Shown one piece after another: positions 17,601 to 26,678 of a stretch of DNA of 35,195 bases (its first letter is position 1; every line of letters starts with the position of its first letter). Both the position numbers and the translations under genes were made by a program. The notes under the pieces were generated by a model. It was not told the origin of the DNA and made no database searches. It saw only the letters and a program-made list of their open reading frames with translations. The DNA is taken from positions 5,175-40,369 of the forward strand of contig JABGOW010000511.1 in the NCBI GenBank assembly GCA_018645275.1. Direction: 5' to 3'. Source of the DNA: Verrucomicrobiota bacterium. Lineage in GTDB: Bacteria; Verrucomicrobiota; Kiritimatiellia; UBA8416.

Positions 17601-20600
17601 CTCAGTGTGCGGCCGGGCGCTCCGTCGTGGCCGTCTGCGTCTGGATTCTGATCGCATTTCTGTTCGCACGCTATGGAATTGGATTTGCTTGGAAACTGGT
17701 TGCCCTTGCAGGTAGCGGCCTCATGCGGGTGCTGCGGCAAGTATGGAGACTGATCCGTTTCGTGGCCACGGCAAGCTATGCCGTTTTGGGGGCGGGCTGG
17801 GTCGCGTGGCGCGAGCACCGTGCACGCGTGTACCAGCGGAAGTTGGAACTGACGCGGGCCTCGCAGTCGGCCTATGACATTGCGCCGTTCGAATCGACTC
17901 CCCCGCCAAAGCCGCCACCCTCGCCAGAGAGCCCGGAAAGCGGTTTTGCGCTCATGCAGTGGCTGGCTGTGGTTGCTGCGGTGAGCATGTTGGCCCTGAG
18001 CGGCGTGATGGCGAGTGCCTCTGAACAAGTCACGAAACAACAGGAGCCTCCCGTTCCGGCACCAAGCGTTCCCGTGATGGATCTCATCACCATCAATATG
18101 ATCGGTCCGACTTCGGATCGTGACGCCGAGCAGAGCGCCGCAGTCAACATGACGCTGGAATTCGAAACGGAGGGATCCACTTCTTTTGTGGTGGTTCCCA
18201 GCGCGTGCGTTCTGATGGAGTACGACCTGAACTCGCGCCATGCAGCCATCGAGAGCAGCGACAAAGGATATGTGCTGAACGTCAAGAAGTCCGGCGAGTA
18301 CCGCATCGTGTTGAACTTCAGGACGCCTGTAACGGAACAGGAAGGGAGATGGATCGCCTCGGTCCCGCTGCTTGAGAACATGCGCAATCGCCTGACGCTG
18401 GAGCTCCCCGAGAATGGGATGGACATACGGGCGGATCTGGCTGTGCTCTTCCGCAGCGACGAAGATGCCTCCAAGACCACTGCTGAAGCCGTCTTTGGTC
18501 CGGCAAACGCGGCAACGCTGTCATGGCGGCCACGTGTCCGCAAAACCATGTTGGAAGCGGTCGTCTTCTTCAGCGAGGTGAAGACGTTGGCTTCACTGCT
18601 CTCCGGAGTCGTCGATCTCACTCACGTGGTGCGGTACCAGATTGCCCAAGGCGAGATGAAGGAGCTCAAGATACTCATGCCTGCCGGTATGAGCGTAACG
18701 TCGGTCAAGGCGCCGTTGTTGGCCACATGGAGTTTCGACCCCGAAACCCGGTTGCTCGAAGCCGTTCTAAGACAAGCCGTCACAGGCGATTTCACGCTAA
18801 ACCTACAGACTCAGATGCCGAGCGAGGGCCTCCCCTACGATGCCGTTCTGGGTGCGTTGGATATCCAGGGCAGCGCGCGGCAGCGGGGAGCGATGGCCAT
18901 CTCTGCACCCGACGCCGTTCAGATACGGGTGGAGGGTTCAGAAACCACAAGCCCAATGAACATCGAGGATTTCTCTTCCAAGGCAATCAGGGCTGCCTGG
19001 GGTGGCTGCAAGCGCCGGCCTCTCGCCATACGTCGCGCGTTCCGCTACAACGAGCCCGGCAGCGTCGCGATCGCCATTCATGCTGAACGCGTCTTTCCTG
19101 AAATCCGCGTTCGGGAGCTCGGGTCGCTCTCCGTCGCCGACGAACGTATCGTACTCTCGACGAAGATCGCCCTCGCGATTGCCAAGTCCGGCATCTTCTC
19201 CGTGCGCCTCGGCATTCCCGCTGACTTTGATGTCGAGACGCTGTCCGGCAAAGATGTAAGCCATTGGGATGAGATAGCCCCCGGCGATGTCGGTACGGAA
19301 GACATCGGCGGTGGACGCGGGGTTACGGTGCATTTCAATCGCCATGTCAACGACGCCACAGAGATCAATCTTGTGGTTGCCCGGATGGAGAAGGGCATTG
19401 AGTCGCAAATCTCCGTGCCGCGCGTGTATGTGGCAGAAGCGCGCAAGCATGCCGGTCGGCTGACGGTTGCTGGCGAGCGAGGGGTTCGCATGATGGTGGA
19501 GAGCCACCGCGGCGTAGACATCAAAAAGGCCAGCGAAGCGGGCATCACGCAGTCCGGCGTCCTCGTTTTTGATATTCTCAGGCCCACCTGGGCGATCGTA
19601 CTCAAGACCGAAATCATGGAACCGGTCATAAAGCCGGAGGTTCTGCAGTGGGTTGACCTGACCGAGGGCATGCTCAAGTGCCAGGCCTTTGTGAACTATG
19701 AGATTGAGAATGCCGGTGTGAAGACCTTCCGACTGCAGAGCCCCCTACCCCATGTCGCGCTTGCCGTCACCGGCAACAACATCGCCCGCGTACATGAGAT
19801 TGATCCCGAGCAGGGCGTCTGGCAGGTGGAGCTGCACGGCAAGGTCGAGAACCAGTTCGCGATGACGGTTGGATTCCAGGTTCCGTTCAACCATGAGGAG
19901 CGGCGTGTCAGCGTACGCCCCCTCAAGACGGTCGATACCGAGGGACAGCGCGGCTACGTGGTGGTGACTTGCGGCGGTCGCGTGCAAGTGGTACCGGATG
20001 AAGGACTTGAAGGACTCAAAGGAGAGGACCCGCGGAGCATTCCATCCAGCTTTGGGGCGGGAGACCTTTCTGATGCCATTCTCTGCTACCGAACCGTTCG
20101 CTCGGACTACGAACTGCCGCTATCGGTCGTGCGTCACGAATCCGCCAGCGTCCTGCCGGCCAGTATCAGCCAGGTTCGGATGACATCGGTGGTTTCAGGA
20201 AACCGCAAGCTCCTGACACGGCTCGCTATTCAGCTTGCCGTAGGCGATCTGCGCTTCCTGCGGATGTCGCTGCCGGACCCGAAGGACGCCCTCTGGACCG
20301 TGCTCGTCAATGGCCGCGAAGTCTCCACGTCGCGCGATGGTGAGCGCTACTGCATCCCGCTCGAAGAGCAAGAGGGCTCCGAAGTCTCCTCCGTCGAAGT
20401 CGTCTACGCCGGGTCCATCGGGGGGGGCGGCTTGCTGCGCGAACACAAAGTTGTTGCTCCGTCTTTCGAGGGGTTGCCCCTTAACGATATTGAGTGGTCG
20501 TTCTTCGTCCTCCCGCAGGCACAGTACTACGGCTTCGGGGGCACCATGGACCTCAAGCCGGACGAAGCCATTGCAAAGGTCTTCGATACCGACTCCTACA

Positions 20601-21226
20601 TGGACTACAACAGGAAGCAGCGCGAAGCGACATGGAAGAAGGCTCGCGATGTGCTGAGCGCGGGAGAACAGATGGCCAAGGTTGGCCGGCAGAAGGAGGC
20701 GCGCAACGCATTCCAGCAGGCGTTGAGCTACTCCGCAGGAAAGAAGGATCTGAGCGAAGATGCGCGGGTTCAGCTGCGCAACTTGACCAAGCAGCAATTC
20801 AAGATGGGGCTTGTCAACCGCCGTGGTGCCGTGCGCTTCCGCAACAACATCATCGACGAGCAGGAGATCCAGCAGATGGAGGGGTTCCAGGGCGGCAACT
20901 TCACCCAGGAATATGCCGCAAGCGTCGAACAGCAACTCTCCTCCAGTGACAACGATGCACTGGACGTGGTCGCCGAGAAGATGCTCGATCAGCAGGCCGC
21001 TGCAGCCGGTGTCGTGAAAGCTATCCGCATTGTCATGCCGGAACACGGCAGAGAGCTACGCTTTGCGCGAGCCCTACAGGTTGATCCCGCCGGTGAACTG
21101 AGCGTCTCATTCAAGGTCAGTCGTGGCACGCCACTTCGGGGTCTTGGAGACCTCTGGTCGGCGCTCTTCGTCTTCCTCGCTGCATTTGGCCTGACCGCGC
21201 TCGTCGCACGCCCGAAAACGGCATAA
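14693..21226 (+). CDS. Giant (~2177 aa) secreted/membrane protein of two duplicated halves separated by a multi-TM region
   Basis: Signal peptide MKKWFAMVWVSLVTGMTAFGAS; TM cluster near 17473-18030; C-terminal TM (LWSALFVFLAAFGLTALVARP); long uninterrupted ORF. Confidence 0.9.
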   Translation: MMKKWFAMVWVSLVTGMTAFGASSEVTVSDLVLRGEIEGENIVFELSLDVSAAGKDCSLPLVVGDVAYLDGKLPKGAEIVRSGDRYLLKMGRSGWGRSSKKSVRFKFASRAVEKGEWRNTSFSIPAASIRRISVVCDRDDLEVRFPGALNIERQKLADSKSEVTAYLGITDRFQVQWKPEVKKLDSELVVSCEANAIATASVGAMRLDTIFTYRVIQGALKELELDLPDVSVTQVTGDDIQGWRIDRTDADHPRLIVSLSRAKEDLYRLRVESEMALPKFPSSSTLPVLAPRHVIRNSGFLQIGTDSAIKLQVAKAAGLTQVDLAAFPTVTLSGDASSRPTPARSLYAYQYAGTPYTLDITADDIVTTFTVDSQLVLTLADNELSLDASVEIDVKDAPAREIRIETDADAEWTVTSITGQHVSEADADVRDEDGKRIIYVPFRQAVHGAALVTIRMERSLKRDSVMFAAPKFTVLGAKSERGYLVMAAEKGIRLKAKASTALQEVHTGSAPMRIAGAQQAFRFKTGEWSLGMTIERTLASIDTEVFHLVSLGEGVMYCSAAITYHISGAPVQEFRVRVPESIETVEFTGADIEGWQREGEICMVRLQAKVMGDYTLLVTYDKQFDYEGAVIEAGGIETLDTDSEVGYIATASSASLELTESETLPGAIIRIDRDEIPSAYASPVNDPIIKSYKYVKNPHTVSMRIDPFDTEPLLGQIADYVKLETLLSKKGGAVTTGTYYIKNASRQYLVVNVPKGVDLWTIKVVDENGKKTDVLSQEKDDAVLIPVNRPQNPNTAIAIELVYAQSLGALGFWRSGVLGVRLDAPTLSDTHATFASWQVTVPDEMSIATTGGNMTPEASVRRPGISGALKKVWRLGRAMRSRRYTIRRALSGGCGGGRSQEFIRSVNLADERPLSIRLSVVPTAMGAASSARLMLGGVILGLALLCGSVVTRRPRLVIALGITAVVLGAAQCAAGRSVVAVCVWILIAFLFARYGIGFAWKLVALAGSGLMRVLRQVWRLIRFVATASYAVLGAGWVAWREHRARVYQRKLELTRASQSAYDIAPFESTPPPKPPPSPESPESGFALMQWLAVVAAVSMLALSGVMASASEQVTKQQEPPVPAPSVPVMDLITINMIGPTSDRDAEQSAAVNMTLEFETEGSTSFVVVPSACVLMEYDLNSRHAAIESSDKGYVLNVKKSGEYRIVLNFRTPVTEQEGRWIASVPLLENMRNRLTLELPENGMDIRADLAVLFRSDEDASKTTAEAVFGPANAATLSWRPRVRKTMLEAVVFFSEVKTLASLLSGVVDLTHVVRYQIAQGEMKELKILMPAGMSVTSVKAPLLATWSFDPETRLLEAVLRQAVTGDFTLNLQTQMPSEGLPYDAVLGALDIQGSARQRGAMAISAPDAVQIRVEGSETTSPMNIEDFSSKAIRAAWGGCKRRPLAIRRAFRYNEPGSVAIAIHAERVFPEIRVRELGSLSVADERIVLSTKIALAIAKSGIFSVRLGIPADFDVETLSGKDVSHWDEIAPGDVGTEDIGGGRGVTVHFNRHVNDATEINLVVARMEKGIESQISVPRVYVAEARKHAGRLTVAGERGVRMMVESHRGVDIKKASEAGITQSGVLVFDILRPTWAIVLKTEIMEPVIKPEVLQWVDLTEGMLKCQAFVNYEIENAGVKTFRLQSPLPHVALAVTGNNIARVHEIDPEQGVWQVELHGKVENQFAMTVGFQVPFNHEERRVSVRPLKTVDTEGQRGYVVVTCGGRVQVVPDEGLEGLKGEDPRSIPSSFGAGDLSDAILCYRTVRSDYELPLSVVRHESASVLPASISQVRMTSVVSGNRKLLTRLAIQLAVGDLRFLRMSLPDPKDALWTVLVNGREVSTSRDGERYCIPLEEQEGSEVSSVEVVYAGSIGGGGLLREHKVVAPSFEGLPLNDIEWSFFVLPQAQYYGFGGTMDLKPDEAIAKVFDTDSYMDYNRKQREATWKKARDVLSAGEQMAKVGRQKEARNAFQQALSYSAGKKDLSEDARVQLRNLTKQQFKMGLVNRRGAVRFRNNIIDEQEIQQMEGFQGGNFTQEYAASVEQQLSSSDNDALDVVAEKMLDQQAAAAGVVKAIRIVMPEHGRELRFARALQVDPAGELSVSFKVSRGTPLRGLGDLWSALFVFLAAFGLTALVARPKTA

Positions 21227-21262
21227 CGTTCAGCCCGCGCCCGGCGGAAACGTTGCCCCCCC

Positions 21263-21283
21263 CCAACGACCTTGCGTCGTTGG
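21263..21283. repeat. Hairpin CCAACGAC-CTTGC-GTCGTTGG downstream of the giant gene, preceded by a C-run; no T-tract
   Basis: Read directly, 37 nt after the stop codon; core CGACNTGCGTCG resembles 21470 and 30133 hairpins. Confidence 0.6.
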
Positions 21284-21360
21284 AGGGAGCGATTGGTAGC
21301 AGACGCCAGCCAATCATCATGTCATGCCATCGGCCCAACGGGTCGATCTCAACGTATGCT

Positions 21361-21434
21361 TGTCATCCTGAGCTTGCCGAAGGATCTCACGTACTCAACA
21401 CGCGTTGAGATCCTTCGGCAAGCTCAGGAAGACA
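21361..21434. repeat. REP-like inverted repeat pair, second copy
   Basis: Arm 21361-21388 identical to 10093-10120; opposite arm 21407-21434 with one mismatch to its partner. Confidence 0.9.
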
Positions 21435-21469
21435 GACCTGTGGTACGATGTGAGGTATAACGAGGCCCT

Positions 21470-21497
21470 CCCGACATGCGTCGGGACTCAAGCGCTT
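21470..21497. repeat. Dispersed hairpin repeat CCCGACATGCGTCGGGACTCAAGCGCTT
   Basis: 26/28 identical to 30133-30160. Confidence 0.8.
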
Positions 21498-21567
21498 TGG
21501 GGCCAACAGAGCTTCTCCGGCCTGCCATTAATATGAGATCCGGGGTTGCTTTTCCTGCAGCCTCACA

Positions 21568-22449
21568 CTACCCGTGCACCTTGTGCCGCTGGCGATATTC
21601 CGTTGCGGGTATACCCATGAGCCGGGAGAAACGCCGAGAGAAGTAGAGTGGATCGTCAAACCGAAGCTGATCTGCGATCTCAGCAATCGTGAAGTCCGTC
21701 TCCACGAGCAGGCGACACGCTTCTCGAATCCGTAGACTCATCACGTAGCGCGAGGGGGGCGCATGGACATACCGTGCCCAATAGCGACGAAATGTGGAAG
21801 GAGACAAGCCATAGTCCCGGGCAAGCGCATCAAAATCATGGTGCTCAAGGTAGTGCGTCCGCACACGCTCACGGATCTGACGGATGATAGACTCGTCTCG
21901 CCCCAGTGGCGGACGGGACTCCCCCAGGCGACTCTCAACCACCAATAGCTCACACGCGCGATCAATGCGGTCGACTCGGCCATGCTCATGAGGGCTTTGA
22001 AGCAGACTCATCAGGTGATCCACCTGTTCCCTCATAGGAATTTCGCGTCGGACGTTCCAAAGCGGCTTGCGGAGCAATGCCAGATTTCGCTTGCGCAGCT
22101 CATCCAGTTGGTCGGCCGGATAGATAAGCGACAACTCCTCCCAGGTCTCCCACGGACTGCAGGGGCCATAGTCCATCAGCTCGCCCGGCCACTGGATGAA
22201 TACGCACGGAGCCTTAACGGCTATCGACTCTCCTCTGAATCTGAAGATGCCGCCACCAGATAGAATGAATGAGAAATTGAACGTTTCAAAGGTGCGGTGC
22301 TCACGCCGCGTCTTGTGGCCGTTGTACGCGATAGACTCCAACGCCAATCCCGATGGCAACCGACGGGGCAATGGCGCCAAGTGCATAAAAAAATCGTCCA
22401 TATGAAAGATAATATACTCCATTGGCATTAAGTCAATCGCGACGTACAC
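21568..22449 (-). CDS. AraC-family transcriptional regulator (start may be internal, e.g. at MEYIIF or MDDFF)
   Basis: C-terminal double HTH: HDFDALARDYGLSPSTFRRYWARYVHAPPSRYVMSLRIREACRLLVETDFTIAEIADQLRFDDPLYFSRRFSRLMGIPATEYRQRHK. Confidence 0.93.
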   Translation of the reverse strand: MYVAIDLMPMEYIIFHMDDFFMHLAPLPRRLPSGLALESIAYNGHKTRREHRTFETFNFSFILSGGGIFRFRGESIAVKAPCVFIQWPGELMDYGPCSPWETWEELSLIYPADQLDELRKRNLALLRKPLWNVRREIPMREQVDHLMSLLQSPHEHGRVDRIDRACELLVVESRLGESRPPLGRDESIIRQIRERVRTHYLEHHDFDALARDYGLSPSTFRRYWARYVHAPPSRYVMSLRIREACRLLVETDFTIAEIADQLRFDDPLYFSRRFSRLMGIPATEYRQRHKVHG

Positions 22450-22533
22450 TGACCAGAATTAACATTGTCCCGATTCTACCCGTGGAGATATTGAGGCGGG
22501 GTTGAGGCACCACTAACAGAGGACAGAGAAGCC

Positions 22534-23268
22534 ATGGCAGCCAAGAAGAAGAGAGCAACGAGCAGCAAGACAAAGTCCGGAAAACGCAAATCGGTGCTGG
22601 TGGTCTGGGGCGGTTGGAGCGGACACACGCCGGAAGCGTGCGCCGACGTGGTTGCGCCCTGGCTCAAATCCAAAGGCTACCGGGTGGTGGTGTCAGACTC
22701 GATGGAGATCTACGCCAACAAGCGCAGAATGCGGAACTTCGATCTGATCGTGCCAATCTGGACCATGGGCGAGATCACGGGCGAACAGTGGGCCGGCCTG
22801 AATGACGCCGTGCTGAACGGCGCAGCCGTGGCGGGATGGCATGGTGGGATGTGCGACGCCTTCCGGAATAACACGGGATACCAATTCATGACCGGCGGTC
22901 AGTGGGTTGACCATCCCGGAGGCATCATCCGCTACAAGGTCAACATCACCGACGACAGAGACCCCATCACGCGAGGCCTCAAGGACTTCTGGATGAAGTC
23001 GGAGCAGTACTATATGCATACCGACCCCGGTAACGACGTGCTGGCGACCACAACCTTCAGCGGACGTCACGGCGACATCCCGTGGATCAAGGGCACGGTC
23101 ATGCCTGTGATCTGGAAACGCAAGTACGGCAAGTCACGCATCTTCTACTCCTCTCTCGGCCATGTCGCCGATGAGTTTACCCAAGTGCCTGAGGTGTTTG
23201 AGATCGTGAAGCGCGGCATTATGTGGGCCATGGGCGAGAAGATTGTTCCTGAATATCAGTCACAGTAG
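22534..23268 (+). CDS. ThuA-like domain protein
   Basis: [41 protein letters not shown]...[16 protein letters not shown]...[33 protein letters not shown]. Confidence 0.9.
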   Translation: MAAKKKRATSSKTKSGKRKSVLVVWGGWSGHTPEACADVVAPWLKSKGYRVVVSDSMEIYANKRRMRNFDLIVPIWTMGEITGEQWAGLNDAVLNGAAVAGWHGGMCDAFRNNTGYQFMTGGQWVDHPGGIIRYKVNITDDRDPITRGLKDFWMKSEQYYMHTDPGNDVLATTTFSGRHGDIPWIKGTVMPVIWKRKYGKSRIFYSSLGHVADEFTQVPEVFEIVKRGIMWAMGEKIVPEYQSQ

Positions 23269-23284
23269 ATTGGACATAGAAATA

Positions 23285-24388
23285 ATGAAGAAGACGAATG
23301 TTGCAATTGTCGGGTGCGGGAATATTAGCGGGATCTACTTTGAGAATCTCTGTAAGGTTTTCAAAAACGTCACTGTGAAGGCATGTGCGGATCTGGATCC
23401 TGAACGCACGGCCGCGAAGGTTGAGAAGTATCCTGACGTTCAGGTGGCGACGCTGGAGGCAATTCTGGCCGATCCTGAAATCGAGATCATCGTCAACCTG
23501 ACAACACCGCAGGGACACTTCCCCGTCGCGATGCAAGCCATTGAGGCCGGCAAGAGCGTCCACAACGAGAAGCCAGTCGTGTTGACACGCGACGAGGGCA
23601 AACAGCTTCTCGCAGCAGCAACAACCAAAGGCGTGCGGGTCGGCAGCGCACCTGACACGTTCATGGGGGGCGGCATACAGACTTGCCGAAAACTCATCGA
23701 CGACGGGTGGATCGGCGACCCCATAGGAGCCCAGGCCTTCATGCTCTGCCACGGACACGAGAGCTGGCACCCGGACCCCGAGTTCTACTACAAGGTTGGC
23801 GGCGGTCCTATGTTTGACATGGGCCCCTATTACGTGACGGCGCTGGTGTCGTTACTTGGTCCCGTGAAGCGGGTCTCGGGCTCCACGCGCATCACCTTCC
23901 CACAGCGAACGATTACAAGCGCGAAGAAGTACGGCAATAAAGTTGATGTCGATGTGCCCACACACGTGACTGGTATCATGGATTTTGCCAGCGGCGCCAT
24001 CGGCACAATCACAACCAGCTTTGACGTCTGGGGAAGCGATACGCCGTGCATAGAGATTTTCGGGACCGAGGGCTCCTTGAGCGTGCCCGACCCCAACACC
24101 TTTGGTGGCGTTCCAAGAGTCAAACGTATGGGAGCCGACGCGTGGAGCGACCTGCCCCTGACGCACGGCTATGCTGAGAATGCACGCGGAATTGGCCCCG
24201 CCGACATGGCGGCCGCTATTGAGAATGACCGCCCACATCGTGCCAACGGGGAGCTTGCCTACCATGTGCTCGACATCATGCACGCCGTGCATGATTCATC
24301 TGATCAGGGACAGCGTATCGAATTGGAAAGCACCTGTGAACGCCCTGCACCACTGCCGGCAGGATTGCTGAAGGGCATGTTGGACTAA
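23285..24388 (+). CDS. Gfo/Idh/MocA family oxidoreductase (1)
   Basis: [20 protein letters not shown] Rossmann motif; [17 protein letters not shown]. Confidence 0.93.
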   Translation: MKKTNVAIVGCGNISGIYFENLCKVFKNVTVKACADLDPERTAAKVEKYPDVQVATLEAILADPEIEIIVNLTTPQGHFPVAMQAIEAGKSVHNEKPVVLTRDEGKQLLAAATTKGVRVGSAPDTFMGGGIQTCRKLIDDGWIGDPIGAQAFMLCHGHESWHPDPEFYYKVGGGPMFDMGPYYVTALVSLLGPVKRVSGSTRITFPQRTITSAKKYGNKVDVDVPTHVTGIMDFASGAIGTITTSFDVWGSDTPCIEIFGTEGSLSVPDPNTFGGVPRVKRMGADAWSDLPLTHGYAENARGIGPADMAAAIENDRPHRANGELAYHVLDIMHAVHDSSDQGQRIELESTCERPAPLPAGLLKGMLD

Positions 24389-24431
24389 ATCTGACCGGCG
24401 GGACGGAGAGCGCGCCGGCCTCCAGGAGATT

Positions 24432-24541
24432 CTGGAGCCGGGACGCCCTCGTCCCGGGAGCAGCGGCCCGGGGGCGGGCCACCTCCATCTCGCCAACAGA
24501 ACTCTCTCTGCAAAACTGGAGCCGGGACGCCCTCGTCCCGG
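24432..24541 (+). repeat. GC-rich dispersed intergenic repeat (copy 2); 26-bp perfect direct repeat CTGGAGCCGGGACGCCCTCGTCCCGG at 24432 and 24516
   Basis: Read directly; homologous to minus-strand 14384-14449. Confidence 0.85.
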
Positions 24542-24620
24542 AGATTGTATACACCCGAGACTTGTGCACGAAACCAGGAAGATTCTAGAATCCTCCTTGA
24601 TCCAAAACAGAAAGCATATC

Positions 24621-25649
24621 ATGCCAACAAGACCAAGAGTAGTCCTGACTGGCTGCGGGGGTATCGCCGAGGCCTGGCTGGGAACGACCCCGGTTCAGAA
24701 GCAAGTCGAGATCGTTGGGCTCGTCGATATCAACGGGGCCGCCGCGGCGGGGAAAGCAGAGCAATTTGAACTGACCAAGGCTGCCACCGGAACCGACTTG
24801 GCCGCAGTGCTAAAGAAGGTGCAGCCAGATGCCGTATTTGATTGCAGCATCCCTGAAGCCCATTGCGAGGTCACGCTGACGGCATTGCGGCATGGGTGCC
24901 ACGTCCTGGGCGAGAAACCTATGGCAGACACCATGCCGAACGCGCGCAAGATGCTACGCGCGGCTGAAAAGGCCAACAAGCTTTACGCCATCATGCAGAA
25001 TCGCCGCTACCAGCCCGAGATTCGCCGTCTACGGCGATTCCTGGATTCCGGTGCCATCGGCAAAGTCACTACGGTACAGAGCAATTTCTTCATCGGTGCC
25101 CACTTCGGAGGCTTCCGTGACGAAATGCAGCATGTGCTGATTCTCGATATGGCAATTCATTCCTTTGATCAGGCCCGCTTGATCACCGGTCAGGACGCCG
25201 AAGCCGTCTACTGTCACGAGTGGAATCCGTCAGGATCGTGGTACAAGCATGGCGCATCGGCGGTGGCCACATTTGAGATGACAGACGAGGTGGTCTACAC
25301 CTATCAAGGAAGCTGGTGCAGCGAAGGCTGCAACACCTCATGGGAATGCGACTGGCATATCATCGGAGAGAAGGGCTCCGTCCACTGGGACGGTGGTGAC
25401 GGCTTCAAATGCGAAGTCGTGCAGGCCAAGACCGGCTTCATTCGCAAACAGCGAGAACGCCAGATTCCGAAGGCCTGCCCAAAACGTTTGACAGGAGGGC
25501 ATGCTGGCTGCATTGCTGAGTTCATCAGATGCCTACGCGATGACACCGCGCCCGAGACGATCTGCAGTGATAATGTCAAGAGCCTGGCAATGGTGCACAG
25601 CGCCGTGCGCAGCGCCAACCAGAAACGACGCATCGCCGTGACACTGTAA
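24621..25649 (+). CDS. Gfo/Idh/MocA family oxidoreductase (2)
   Basis: RVVLTGCGGIAEAWLGT; GCHVLGEKPMADTMPNARKML; MQNRRYQPEIRRLRRFLDSGAIGKV. Confidence 0.93.
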   Translation: MPTRPRVVLTGCGGIAEAWLGTTPVQKQVEIVGLVDINGAAAAGKAEQFELTKAATGTDLAAVLKKVQPDAVFDCSIPEAHCEVTLTALRHGCHVLGEKPMADTMPNARKMLRAAEKANKLYAIMQNRRYQPEIRRLRRFLDSGAIGKVTTVQSNFFIGAHFGGFRDEMQHVLILDMAIHSFDQARLITGQDAEAVYCHEWNPSGSWYKHGASAVATFEMTDEVVYTYQGSWCSEGCNTSWECDWHIIGEKGSVHWDGGDGFKCEVVQAKTGFIRKQRERQIPKACPKRLTGGHAGCIAEFIRCLRDDTAPETICSDNVKSLAMVHSAVRSANQKRRIAVTL

Positions 25650-25671
25650 CGAGCAAGGCAGCAATAACAGC

Positions 25672-25696
25672 AGCCCTGAAAGGGCGAGATATAGGA
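25672..25696 (+). repeat. Solo copy of palindromic element AGCCCTGAAAGGGCGAGATATAGGA
   Basis: Same core as copies at 9183 and 9236. Confidence 0.75.
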
Positions 25697-25716
25697 ATCC
25701 AACCAGGAGACACACC

Positions 25717-26667
25717 ATGCCCAAACCAAAGACACCCCCCATCGACATTCGCATCGGCACGCTCGTGAGCAGTGGCGCCAAAGCGCCCGACTACATCCGC
25801 CAGATTCTACCCCATGGATTCGAGTCATTCAGCCTGACCTTCTGGCAAACCTGCGAAGGCATCAACTTCAGGAAGCTGGCCAAGGAAGTGAATGCCGTCC
25901 TCGAAGGCAGCAATGCGGTTATCTCGTCGCTTGGCATCTTCGGCAATCCTCTGGAGTCGGAAGCAAAAGACAAAGAGACGCTCAAAGGCTGGCGCAAGTG
26001 CATTGACCATGCGCACCTATTCAACTGCGATGTCGTCGCCGGTTTCACTGGTCGCGTGCGGGGAAAACGCATCGACGAGAGCATGAAGACCTTCAAGAAG
26101 GTTTGGACGCCACTGTCCAAGCGCGCCGCCGATAAGGGAGTTCGGATTGCTTTCGAAAACTGCGACATGGGCGGCACCTGGGCCTCCGGTGATTGGAATA
26201 TTGCCCACAACCCCACCGCATGGCAGATGATGTTTGATGCCGTACCCGCCGACAACATGGGTCTGGAATGGGAGCCCTGCCACCAGATGGTGAGCTTGAT
26301 CGACCCGATGCCACAGCTTCGCGAGTGGGCTGGCAAGATTTTCCACGTGCACGGCAAGGACGCCACCGTCCATTGGGATGTGGTTCGCAAGTACGGCGTA
26401 CACTCCTCTATGCATGGTGACATTGCCCTGCCGGGGGCCACGCAATCCGTGCCGCCATTTGCCTACCACCGCACGCCAGGTTACGGCGACAGCAATTGGA
26501 CGGACATCATTTCTGATTTGCGTATGTCCGGATTTCAAGGCAGCATCGACATTGAGGGCTGGCACGATCCCGTCATGAATGGCGACCTTGAAATGACGGG
26601 GCAAGTGCGCGCACTGAACTATCTCAAAAATTGTCGTGGCGATTTCGTCGCGAATCCGAAGATGTAA
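25717..26667 (+). CDS. Sugar phosphate isomerase/epimerase-like TIM-barrel protein (1)
   Basis: Xylose isomerase-like fold signatures: KGVRIAFENCDMGG, MGLEWEPCH, KIFHVHGKDA; AGGAGA RBS. Confidence 0.88.
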   Translation: MPKPKTPPIDIRIGTLVSSGAKAPDYIRQILPHGFESFSLTFWQTCEGINFRKLAKEVNAVLEGSNAVISSLGIFGNPLESEAKDKETLKGWRKCIDHAHLFNCDVVAGFTGRVRGKRIDESMKTFKKVWTPLSKRAADKGVRIAFENCDMGGTWASGDWNIAHNPTAWQMMFDAVPADNMGLEWEPCHQMVSLIDPMPQLREWAGKIFHVHGKDATVHWDVVRKYGVHSSMHGDIALPGATQSVPPFAYHRTPGYGDSNWTDIISDLRMSGFQGSIDIEGWHDPVMNGDLEMTGQVRALNYLKNCRGDFVANPKM

Positions 26668-26678
26668 AGGAGGCTACA

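Noticed and set aside
24276-24622. Minus-strand ORFs with repeated 'GTRASRLQ' / 'GRGRPGS' peptides
   Set aside because: They are translations of the intergenic GC-rich repeat and the end of an oxidoreductase gene
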